Source of the DNA: Ditylenchus dipsaci
Lineage: Eukaryota > Nematoda > Chromadorea > Rhabditida > Anguinidae
Direction: 5' to 3'
Length of the DNA stretch: 64,000 bases
Assembly (NCBI GenBank): GCA_004194705.1
Contig: SADC01001297.1
Location: forward strand, 248,001 to 312,000
This document shows, piece after piece, positions 55,995-64,000 of this stretch. Position numbers and translations under genes: made by a program. The notes beneath the pieces were generated by a model. That model saw only the letters and a list, made by a program, of their open reading frames with translations. It ran no database searches and had not been told where the DNA came from. The stretch's first letter is position 1, and each line of letters opens with the position of its first letter.

Positions 55995-56960
55995 AAAAAA
56001 TGCGCGAATTTAAAAAAAATTGTGATTGCATTTGAAAAGAAAAATTATATAAATCCATTTTTAAAGGGCAAAATCTCTATTTTTTCACATTAATCCTTAA
56101 ATCTAATTGCAAAAGGTCCTCCGCCATTGAAAGAGCTTTCAAATGAGTATAAACATGCAAATAAAAATATTACACTAAAAAAAGTTTTCCTTTGTGACCA
56201 AACATGTACTCAAATTGGCGACAGACGTTCCCCGTCCCAAATACCATATAGAGATTAGAAAAGCCAAACGCATAGCCAAAAGCCAAATCTCGCTTTGGCT
56301 TTCAGCCCTATTTAGGACAAAAAGCAAAACCGATTTCTGCTTTAGGCTTTGCGTTTAGCTTTCGAAATCAATGGTTATAAGTTAAATATTCTTACTGAGA
56401 TACCCATACTCGTCATAAAACGGAGCGAAATTTGACATATCCATCTTGTTAGCCATAACACTAAATTCATCATCATCATAGTTACGGAAATTAATTATCA
56501 ATTGTAATAAAGCGAAATTCTTCTGACAACAACTGCCCCACAATGTTCAAAAAATGCGCGAATTTAAAAAAATTGTGATTGCATTTGAAAAAAAAAAAAA
56601 TATAAATCCACTTTTCAATTTCACAGGCAGAACCTCAATTTTTTCACATTAATTATTGAATTTAATTGCGAAAGGTCCTCCGCGATTAAAAGAGCTATCA
56701 TATGAGTATAAACATGCAAATTAAAATATTACAATAAAAAAAGTTTTTCATTGTGACCAAATGAGCACTCATAAGATTAACCCTAAAAACCACCACTTTT
56801 CACTCTCAAAGGGCAAAATCTCAATTTTTTACACAGCAATCTTTAAATCTGATTGCGAAAGGTCCTCCGCCATTGAAAGAGCTTTCGAATGAGTATACAC
56901 ATGCAAATAAAAATATTACACTAAAAAAGTTTTTCTTTGTGACCAAACATGTAGTCAAAT
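55995..56960 (+). repeat. Three copies of a 150- to 220-bp repeat between divergent Maverick genes
   Basis: Copies at about 55995-56217, 56546-56768 and 56806-56957 share GGTCCTCCGCCATTGAAAGA, GAGTATAAACATGCAAAT and TTTGTGACCAAACATG. They occupy the gap between the ATPase (minus) and the next plus-strand gene. They could be promoter or replication-origin repeats; function is inferred from position only. Confidence 0.7.
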
Positions 56961-57017
56961 GCGTTACCCACCAACCCACCCACCCATCCCAAATACTATA
57001 TAGAGATAAAGGTCAAA

Positions 57018-57365
57018 ATGGCTAGTGCTGTCGACTTCGTCACCTGGCTTATTTCTAACGCTAAAGGCAATATTGACCTCAAAATTTTACCGCCACAGCA
57101 ACCACAAGAAGAACAACACGTTGAGCCTGAAGGTGACAAAAAGAAGGATCAAGATATTGCCGGCGACATGAGCAAGGTATTAAGAGAACTTTTAAACTAA
57201 AATAATGAATAATTACAGCTGATCATTGACGATAGATATCAGCAAGGAATCACTGATCAGTCAAGTCCCCTTGCACATCTGGATCAACAACATAAGGACT
57301 TAGATAAAGCAACCAGCAACACCTCCATATGTGTGCGCATGCCTTTGCTAGACCTTTTTATGTGA
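57018..57365 (+). CDS. Small spliced Maverick gene (unrecognised)
   Basis: Exons 57018-57176 and 57219-57365 join in frame (AAG|GTATTAAG...AATTACAG). The 101-residue product begins MASAVDFVTWLISNAKGNID, has a Pro/Gln/Glu-rich middle (PPQQPQEEQ) and a charged tail. No family is recognised. An alternative reading without splicing stops after 60 codons. It is the first plus-strand gene after the repeat block. Confidence 0.45.
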
Positions 57366-57433
57366 AAAAAACAATTGCAACGTCCATGAACTGCAAATCA
57401 TGTTGGGATGTCTTCAGGATCGGCGGAAACTAA

Positions 57434-57717
57434 TTGGACAGCTTCAGCAGTGCGGCAGCCAAAAATTTGTTTAGAACTAATCACGTAAGGCTTTCTAGCC
57501 GTAATTTTCAAGTTCATTGCCATGGCTTTTCATGTGATTCTGCGATGCAAGCTCCGGCCCTTGGCGGTTACTTGGGAGTTTCTGTCCGACAGTTTTTTTA
57601 TGTGAGGCATGGTGTTCGCCTTAGGTTTGCCTTTCTACCATGGTGTGCTGGAAAATGGAGGACATGGTCATCGTTTATTTTATCCAATGGAAGTGTTAGA
57701 TGTTTGTTATGATTTAT
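57434..57717 (+). pseudogene. PAZ-domain-like fragment (Argonaute type)
   Basis: One frame gives KNLFRTNHVRLSSRNFQVH, HGFSCDSA and LGVSVRQFFYVRHGVRLRF; after a one-base change of frame near 57630, HGHRLFYPMEVLDVC follows. The order (Thr-Asn-His strand; Ser-Val-xx-Phe-Phe; Leu-Arg-Phe; Tyr-Pro-Met-Glu-Val) is what one expects of the PAZ fold that grips the 3' end of guide RNA in Argonautes. No PIWI domain follows: the protease begins 38 bp downstream. The assignment is by eye and could be chance. Confidence 0.45.
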
Positions 57718-57754
57718 AAGTAGGCGCTTTATAAATAAAATTTTTTTTAACAAA

Positions 57755-58177
57755 ATGAACTCTTTTCAAATCGATAGACTTCTGAGTCTGAACAAAACAA
57801 CCTCGACGTATTATTTGGGGTGTTTCCCCTCAGACCAAATATCTAAATATTCTGCCGTCTATCATAATTGTTTTGTGGTGAACACCGATCCATCTCAAAA
57901 AGCAGGTCGTCATTGGTGTGCGATATATGTACAGTCACCAAAAGTTGTTGAGTTTTATGACTCGCTGGGACAATGGCCTCCTGAAAGTCACTTTTTGAAT
58001 TCCTTTTTAGTCAAATTTCCAATAAAAAAATTTAATACTAAAATGTTTCAGTCTCCATATTCAAAAAGTTCTGGAAGACATGCTATTTATTTTTTGTTTC
58101 GTCGTTGTCAAGGGATTCATTCAGTGAAATCTTACAACATTTGGACAAAATTCAGTAGCAAAACAGCAGTAGTCTAG
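57755..58177 (+). CDS. Adenain-like capsid maturation protease with Ser at the catalytic Cys position
   Basis: 140 codons, C5/C48-type cysteine protease of Polintons, which would trim capsid proteins. Visible: His53 in GRHWCAIYV, Asp69 in EFYDSLG, Gln99, and Ser106 in SSGRHAIYFLFRRC. In the family the residue before Gly, seven after the Gln, is the nucleophilic Cys; here the codon is TCT (Ser). The frame is otherwise intact. The protease is therefore probably inactive, or the change is a sequence error (Cys TGT differs by one base). Confidence 0.8.
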   Translation: MNSFQIDRLLSLNKTTSTYYLGCFPSDQISKYSAVYHNCFVVNTDPSQKAGRHWCAIYVQSPKVVEFYDSLGQWPPESHFLNSFLVKFPIKKFNTKMFQSPYSKSSGRHAIYFLFRRCQGIHSVKSYNIWTKFSSKTAVV

Positions 58178-58268
58178 ATCAACAAATTTCATCGTTCGTT
58201 CGATATCATTTTACGTATAAATAGCACGTATTTTCCTTTGGATTGTAATTTTCATTTTTTTTTTCAAA

Positions 58269-58751
58269 ATGCACGTGCTTTTTAATCCTGATTTGTTAGA
58301 TTGGAATGTGGCATTTTGTTCCGCAAGTGTTGATCAAGTAGGTTCTGGTTACAATCAGCACACTCCTATGCAAAAAGATCATCTTTATTATTATGGCTAT
58401 GGTTATTTTAGAGGCGTGCCCTACAAAAGAGGAACGGGCATCGGCTCAATTCAAAAACATAATGCGCTTTGTTATTCCGATTGGCAAACAGGTTGGTCGG
58501 GCTGTGGGCAAAGAAGGATTAAAAAGGGTAGCCGAATATTGAATAGTGTTCTGGCAGGAAAAGACTTCGGCGAAACCGCTACGGAAGAAAGTCGTGTTGG
58601 ACTGAAAAATCTGGCAGAACAAGCAGTGGAAAAGCTCAATCAGAAGGGTAAAGGGCTCAGTACGAAAAAAGTACAGCCTTACCAAAAAACTATAAAAGTT
58701 AGACCAGAAATTAGATCAAAGAAATTACTGCATTCATTTGTCGCCCACTAA
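58269..58751 (+). CDS. Maverick minor capsid-type protein (GxGIGS motif)
   Basis: 160 codons, starting after a T-rich leader. A Tyr/Gly-rich N-terminal part leads to YFRGVPYKRGTGIGSI (residues 46-61), then a basic helix (RRIKKGSRIL), an amphipathic stretch (GLKNLAEQAVEKLNQKGKG) and a Lys/Arg-rich tail. This layout is typical of the pVI- or pX-like minor virion protein encoded beside the protease in Polintons. Confidence 0.7.
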   Translation: MHVLFNPDLLDWNVAFCSASVDQVGSGYNQHTPMQKDHLYYYGYGYFRGVPYKRGTGIGSIQKHNALCYSDWQTGWSGCGQRRIKKGSRILNSVLAGKDFGETATEESRVGLKNLAEQAVEKLNQKGKGLSTKKVQPYQKTIKVRPEIRSKKLLHSFVAH

Positions 58752-58798
58752 GCTCTCAAGTTGAGAGTCTCAACTTACCGTATCCTCAGCAGCAAAGA

Positions 58799-59731
58799 TT
58801 AAAAGCCTAACATTAAAAAATCAACTGTAAAAACCAGGAGAAAGATCTTCTTGGTTATTATTGAAGTAAGAACAACTAAGCTTCTTGCTGGGACTTTATT
58901 AGTGCACCATGGCAAGCCGGAGGAACCAGCGACCACAGTCTGGTTAACACAATACAAAGACAAAACTGGTGCACTAGATTCTGATGATGGAGAACTAAAT
59001 TCTGGCGATTCCACTTCTTTGGCGACCACAGCAGTGGAGCAGCGGAAGGCACCCACATTCAGACATCGGGATTTGAGCATCGGCTGGCTTGAGGATTGAG
59101 CACGGATCCACCACTGGTTTGACTGCGGCTGGCTTAGAGACGGAAGGCTGGTCATCGCACTTGGCAGAGACAACTGGAGTAGAACGCTGGGCATCCACAT
59201 TCTTATCATCCGGGATTGAGCATCGGCTGACGAGAGGATTGGATTCCTTTGTCCCGCTGGTTGCTGGGTCTGACGGCGATTGCTGAAAGGCAGAAGACTG
59301 GTCGCTGCATTCCTTAGCTGGCTTGACCACGGCAGGCACCACCCAGAGAGACTTGCTTGTTTCACCGGCACAGCAGGAGCGCGAGCTTGAGGCGATGGAC
59401 GTCATGGAGCGGCGAGCCTTGGAACTGGTTTGACCCTAGTATGATCACCAGAGGTAGTCGTGACCGAAGCGATAACGCTAGTCGGATCACTATAATTCTG
59501 GTTAAACTCGTCTATCAATTTAATTGAGACGGTAACTGGTTTATAATTCTGGTTCAGTGACTTCTTAAACTTAGAAATCAAATCTGGTTTGATGCCATTA
59601 TCAATCATAAACTGAATGGCTTTATGAATCTGGTTTGTGCCATGACTATGACTGGTTACACTAGAGTCACGACTGACACTACGAGAACTAACCTTCTTGG
59701 AGGAGTGGAAACTCGAGCAGCTTGACATCAA
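58799..59731 (-). pseudogene. Ser/Thr/Pro-rich minus-strand gene, possible cargo (unrecognised)
   Basis: Opposite in strand to its neighbours. It starts at 59731 (MMSSCSSFHSSKKVSSRSVS), contains an internal repeat NQNYKPV / NQNYSDP, and loses frame near 59402; overlapping frames continue to 58995 and 58799. Further repeats: KPVVDPCSILKPADAQ and GCSIPDD-type segments. Low complexity makes family recognition impossible. It may be a captured gene, a surface protein or noncoding repeat. Confidence 0.3.
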
Positions 59732-59782
59732 CTAAACCAGAAAAATATATGATCTAGTTTTGTCAAGACTGCTCCTGGTGCA

Positions 59783-59892
59783 GTTAATTCTGGTTAAGAC
59801 CAAAGCTAGTTTGAATTCAAATATAATACTGGTTAATTGTCCTATATTGTGTTCTCTATGAACTTTAATTCTGGTTAGGACAAAAGCTGGTT
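59783..59892 (+). promoter_or_regulatory. Pair of TTAATTCTGGTTA repeats ahead of the capsid gene
   Basis: About 28-bp direct repeats (59783-59811 and 59863-59892) share TTAATTCTGGTTARGAC and AAAGCTRGTT; looser ATTCTGGTT copies lie at 59497-59550. They sit between the divergent starts at 59731 and 59933, so a shared control region is plausible but unproven. Confidence 0.4.
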
Positions 59893-59932
59893 GTTAACGT
59901 TCGGGCGAGTCCTTACATTGATAAACCAAGCT

Positions 59933-61195
59933 ATGGCTTGTGCAAAAAAAATTGATGGACACAGTGTTCCTGCTCTTAGCAGTGCCCTAGGAATCTTTAC
60001 AGTTCGCCAACAAACGTCTCCATAAACCGATCATTTTTCATAGAAATTCTACCTCTGAGCAGTATTTCTCAAGACCCTATTTGTTTCGCCTTTTTAATGA
60101 CAGTCTATGGACTGACGTGTCAAAAATTTATTTGTACCTAAAACTTTCTATGCAAAAATGTAACCAAATAGATCAGTGGTAGACATTGAAGCAGATGACG
60201 TAAACCTTTCTTCTATACAAGGAATCGGCCAGACCTTTTATCCAACAATTAAAAATTTCAATTGGGACTACTGAAATATATGATAGTGGCAATTTATACA
60301 GTTTTAAGGCATACATGACACATGAATTATCGTTTGCTGGCAACACAAAAGAAAGTTTTTTTAGCTTCTGCCGGATACTATCCATCAGTCCGCCACGATC
60401 AGTCGATGGATTCTGGATTCAGAAACAGATGTAGCATATTTCAGGGTGGTAAGAAAGCAGAGTTTTTATCACGCTTGGATTTCGATCTGGGCAATCAGGA
60501 GTTATTTTTGCTAAATAACCTGGACTTGCTTTTCACAATATATAAGGCGAAAGACCATTTTATGCTTCAAAACTTGAGAACTCCGAAAACATCTGCGGAT
60601 GGAGAAGAAAAGATCTTTGTTCCAACAAAATTCCGAGTTTTGGTTCACAACATCAAGTTGTATGCAAAAATACTAGAGGTACAACCATCACTTAACTTAG
60701 CTATCTACGCTCAATTAGAAAAGCAGCCTGCAAAATACTCGCTCCGAAAAACAGAGATAAAGTCCACATTTTTGACAGCAGGTCGAACTGAAATTGATCA
60801 CTGTGCGTTCAACTCCATAGTTCCAAGAAGATTGACTATCGCCCTTGTGAAAAATGATGCCTTTAATGGTGAACTTAGAAAATCACCATTTAAATTTGAG
60901 AGCTTCGGTTTAAGAGATTTGAGTGTTAGTGCTGAAGGTATGGTCTACCCCATGGTCCCTTATAATATTTAGACTTTGAGAACTCTGTCTGTATTCGACC
61001 GTTTGTTGACATGTATGAGGCTCTAGATGGTACTAATTCTTCAGAACGCTCCTGCGATATAACTTTTGATCAATTTAAAATGGATGGGCTTTTTTTGTCA
61101 TCCCATTAACTTCCACTTTGGATGATAGTTGCGGTTTTGAGCTTCTCTTTTTCGATAAGAAGGGGTATATTCGTCAAATATTCAGGACTTTTAGT
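59933..61195 (+). pseudogene. Maverick double-jelly-roll major capsid protein, multiply frameshifted
   Basis: Start at 59933 (MACAKKIDGHSVPALSSALG). Homologous segments then occur in shifting frames: near 60015-60120 (RSFFIEILPLSSIS; SKIYLYLKL), 60190-60235, 60236-60350 (QQLKISIGTTEIYDSGNLYS), and the long segment 60340-60972 (DLGNQELFLLNNLD; KYSLRKTEIKSTFL; FNGELRKSPFKFESF). There is a stop at 60972, then 60973-61107 (FENSVCIRPFVDM) and about 61098-61195 (TLDDSCGFELLFF). At least five frame changes are seen, one in a T7 run near 60355. The family assignment rests on the order of these motifs, as in Polinton capsid proteins. Confidence 0.85.
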
Positions 61196-61199
61196 ATGA

Positions 61200-62151
61200 T
61201 TTGCCTGTTTTATTAAACAAAAAAGATCTGTGAATGACTGCGCTCGAACCCGCCTTTTGTATACTACTCTGATGATGTGAAAATATATCACAGCTTTCAA
61301 ACCAAAAATGAATCAATTAAACTTCAGGAAGCACTAGATAACCTTTGCTTGTGGTCTAAAACAATGACCTCAGAATTGCACGTGAAAAATGTATAGTAGT
61401 TCATTTTGGAAAAACAAATCCTAAAACGATTTACGAACTCGATTTTGAACGGATTCCGGAATCAAATTGTGTGAGAGACCTTGATGTTTTAATTGATATA
61501 AACCTAAATTTCAATGATCACTATTCAAAAATAATTCAATCAGGGAATCGTGCTTCTTTTCTTATATTACGTTCGCGTCAAACCAAAAATTTAGAAACCT
61601 TAATTTTGGCCTATAAAACTTATATACGTCCTAACCTTGAATATGCAACAACTGTTTGGAACCCTAAATCGAAACAAGACTCTAACAAAGTTGAAAAAGT
61701 TCAAAAACTTTTCACCAAAATAGCTTTGAAAAAATGTGGTTGCAAAAAACATTTTATGAACAAAGAGTAAAAATGTGTGGTCTTAAAAAGCTTTTTGAAA
61801 GACGACTAATGCATTAATGTTCGATCTTATTATGCTTTACAAAATTTTGTTTAAGAAGTCGAACTTTCAACTGGATTCTTATTTCCAAATCACCACCTCT
61901 CAACGCACATATCCACACATTGTATTTAATGAGTCTTTCACTCACAACGCGTTTTGTGCAGAACTATAAAGCTGTGGAATAAAATTAGTCCTGACATTTT
62001 AAATTTAAAAAGCACAATTTATTTTAAGCAGGCTTTGAAAAAGTTAGACTTAACGGAAATCGGTGAAGCTTCTTTAAAAAATCGGTCCTTACTTTCCTTT
62101 TTTTTCTTCTCTCTTGTTGTTAAATCTATGTTTTTTTGTTCTGTTATGTAA
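61200..62151 (+). pseudogene. Non-LTR retrotransposon reverse-transcriptase C-terminal fragment
   Basis: YSDDVKIY at 61265-61288 is the RT catalytic motif (usually YADD or FADD). The thumb region follows: VRDLDVLIDINLNFNDHYSK, LILAYKTYIRPNLEYATTVW, VEKVQKLFTKIALKK, then KLWNKISPDILNLKSTIYF (61970-62025). It is read in two frames with shifts near 61395 and 61780-61950. This is the 3' part of a CR1/Jockey-type element. The start of the fragment fuses with the end of the capsid gene. Confidence 0.8.
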
Positions 62152-62304
62152 CTTCTTGATTGCTAACAGATCATTTAGGGAATGTGATTATAAAAACAGT
62201 GTGTAGTTTAGACTTATTTGTGATTCAAACTGTAAGTGCAATGGCACTTGTGCACTTGGGGGGGCCCTTTTTTAGTCGACTGTGAACAGGATTCGAACGC
62301 CTCT

Positions 62305-62945
62305 TAAGTAATTCTTATACGCTAAAAACGATAAAAAAGTACTTTCCAAACAATTTCCGCACTAAAAAGTTGGATTTTTGAAAAAAATTTGGTTACCAAA
62401 GGTCAACCGATTGCCTTGGTCCCCCAAGCTAATTATACCATAAAGGGTACCTAGATATTTTTAAAAGACCGAAAAGATGGGATTGAACATATTTTTTGTT
62501 AGCTGGGGCCTACCGCATAAAAAAACTCTGGTATGCATACTGTTTTATGCATCCAGAGTCACTTTAGAGTGATTTGGGTCTAAGGTATGTGGGTGTGCGC
62601 ATCTCAACCCCAAGCAACCAAGCCCCTGCGCCCCCTTCGGGGGCGCAGGGGGCTTGGTTGGTTAGAGATGCGCGCACTCACTTACCTTAGACATAATTCC
62701 GAGCAAGACACTTGATCATAAATGCATTAGAGACTCTTTTTGCCAAGCTCCAGTGACCAAAACATGGTAGGATACCCTAATATAAGATATTTCACCTTAA
62801 TACACAATATTTTACCTTGGGGGACCAAGGCAATCGGTTAACCTTTGGTAACCAAATTGTTTTCAAAAATCCAACTTTTTAGTGCGGAACTTGTTTGGAA
62901 AGTACTTTTTTATCGTTTTAGCGTATAAGAATTACTTAAGAGGTG
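62305..62945. repeat. Palindrome of about 640 bp with CCTTGGGGGACCAAGG arms
   Basis: Left arm 62305-62470 (ACTTTCCAAACAATTTCCGC, TTGGTTACCAAAGG, GCCTTGGTCCCCCAAG) pairs with right arm 62805-62945. A smaller central palindrome, CCCCTGCGCCCCC / GGGGGCGCAGGGG, lies at 62620-62655. Confidence 0.75.
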
Positions 62946-63636
62946 TTGCGTCTTCGACGCAAGTGATGTCTACAAAATTCTTCACTTTCCCAGTCTGGGG
63001 TTGGTGGCCTACTGGTTAAGGCATTTCCCTGCGGATCCAAAGGGAGTGGGATCAAATATCCCCTCCATTCCCCTTTTTCCAATTCACGAGCTGTTGGCCG
63101 TGGCCGCTCGCGACATGGCGATCTTGGCGTGCAACCGACCTGCAACTTCCTGGTCCAGTAGTCAAAGAACAGGTCCAGCAGGCAGAGAAGCAAAAAGGAC
63201 ACGGCAGTCTCCCCAGCGAAGAGCCCTCCAGCTTAAAGAAAAGCACAGAGAGAATAAGCCTAGTAGCAAAAGAAGGGAGCAGCTCTAACCAACAGCTTAC
63301 TCACCCACAACCTGGTCAGCAGTCTACAAAAAGCAAAAAGAAAAGGACTGTTGGCTGCAGATGAACAGACCAGGCAAAACAACAACAAAAAAAAAATCAC
63401 GGCCTGGGAAACACTCCAGCTGGCTAAAGCAAGCCAAGCACCCACTTCTCCTCGGTGGGGAGTGTTGCGTCTTCGACGCAAGTGATGTCTACAAAATTCT
63501 TCACTTTCCCAGTCTGGGGTTTGGTGGCCTACTGGTTAAGGCATTTCCCTGCGGATCCAAAGGGAGTGGGATCAAATATCCCCTCCATTCCCCCTTTTTC
63601 CAATTCACGAGCTGTTGGCCGTGGCCGCTCGCGACA
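62943..63636 (+). repeat. Two direct copies of a tRNA-like SINE unit
   Basis: Copies 62943-63115 and 63462-63636 (about 174 bp, nearly identical) share TTGCGTCTTCGACGCAAG and a tRNA-like segment with A-box TGGCCTACTGGTTAAGGCA and a degenerate B-box GGGATCAAATATCCC. The roughly 345-bp spacer is A/G-rich and unrecognised. Pol III-derived SINE or a composite element is likely. Confidence 0.6.
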
Positions 63637-64000
63637 GAGGCGTTCGAACCCTGTTCACAGTCGACTAAAAAAGGGGCCCCCAAGTGCACAAGTACCAGTG
63701 CAATTGTATAATGCCTTGTCACTAATGTCACTAAAAATTCCATTTTAGTGACTTAAGGGGTATTCAAGTACCCTTTTCTGGTGGCTTACCTTGGTCCCCC
63801 AAGTCAAAAAAGCAGATTTTGGTCAAAAATTTTTTTTCCAAAAAATCGATTTTTTATGTGGAAAAGTGTCACAAAATGACTTTCTTATCGTTTTAAGCAC
63901 ATAAAAGTTACTTGAGAGTCATTTAAACATGATTTTCCAATAAGTGAAAAACGGACCTAAAAATGACCTAAAGTAAAATCTCCTTTCAGTTTTTGATATA
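63637..64000. repeat. Inverted copy of 62225-62310 and a dispersed repeat
   Basis: 63637-63715 (GAGGCGTTCGAACCCTG, GTCGACTAAAAAAGGG, CCAAGTGCACAAGT) is the inverse of 62225-62310, so the composite may span about 62225-63715. Beyond it lie CTTGGTCCCCCAAG and AACATGATTTTCCAATAAG, both seen elsewhere in the window. No gene. Confidence 0.5.

Larger units (their letters stand above)
50455..61195. mobile_element. Decayed Maverick/Polinton virus-like element (partial)
   Basis: Contains packaging ATPase, chromodomain integrase, adenain-like protease, major capsid and several conserved accessory genes, a set diagnostic for Mavericks/Polintons. Gene orientation is split around 55.7-57.0 kb. No B-family polymerase is seen, and the right part runs into a non-LTR fragment at about 61.2 kb. 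Terminal inverted repeats and the 6-bp duplication were not found, so both limits are approximate. Confidence 0.9.

Noticed and set aside
59402..59731. Herpes gB-like or other fusogen cargo of nematode Mavericks
   Set aside because: No signal peptide, transmembrane helix, cysteine pattern or fusion-loop feature is visible; only a Ser-rich sequence.
50455..61195. Protein-primed B-family DNA polymerase gene
   Set aside because: Searched by eye on both strands for DxxSLYP- and YxDTDS-like motifs; none seen in this window.

Overview
The window looks like nuclear DNA of a nematode. It is AT-rich. The host genes have many short introns (about 45-60 bp) with TTTTCAG- or TTTTAG-like acceptors, and one gene resembles the nematode polypeptide GalNAc-transferase gly-5. 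The species cannot be told from the sequence. Everything here comes from reading the sequence; no database was searched.

Three host genes are recognisable. A MAGUK-type guanylate-kinase-like scaffold gene lies on the minus strand (4446 to at least 13103), with introns swollen by transposons. The ribosome-recycling ATPase gene ABCE1/RLI lies divergently on the plus strand (13606-16996, 18 exons). A gly-5-like GalNAc-transferase (39478-44514) carries three alternative copies of one ricin-lectin exon. The ends of a small two-helix membrane protein gene are at 1889-2243. ABCE1 and the transferase each contain isolated one-base losses in short homopolymers. These look more like consensus errors than like decay, but that is not proven.

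Most of the remaining DNA is mobile. There is an intron-bearing mariner-type element with very long inverted repeats (2.7-4.2 kb). There are many small inverted-repeat elements, which sort by target duplication into TA (mariner/pogo-like), TTAA (piggyBac-like), 8-bp (hAT-like) and 3-bp TWA (PIF/Harbinger-like). Very large foldback elements have arms that are tandem arrays of 6- to 22-bp units (7.7-12.0, 18.5-20.8, 22.3-24.2, 26.6-29.1, 30.6-32.1 and 33.6-37.5 kb). Three of these share the same hairpin core. An unrecognised inverted-repeat transposon with its own intron-containing gene is at 44.9-47.2 kb.

The most striking block is a decayed Maverick/Polinton virus-like element (about 50.4-61.2 kb). 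A compact minus-strand gene run encodes the packaging ATPase, a small basic virion-like protein, a conserved Polinton protein, a chromodomain integrase and a conserved structural-type protein. The plus strand carries a small spliced gene, a PAZ-like (Argonaute-type) fragment, an adenain-like protease whose catalytic cysteine position reads serine, a minor capsid-type protein and a broken major capsid gene. No protein-primed DNA polymerase is visible; the capsid gene runs into a non-LTR reverse-transcriptase fragment. The integrase is split by a hAT-like element and bounded by a near-perfect palindrome of about 0.8 kb. The last 2 kb holds a palindrome and two copies of a tRNA-like SINE-type unit.
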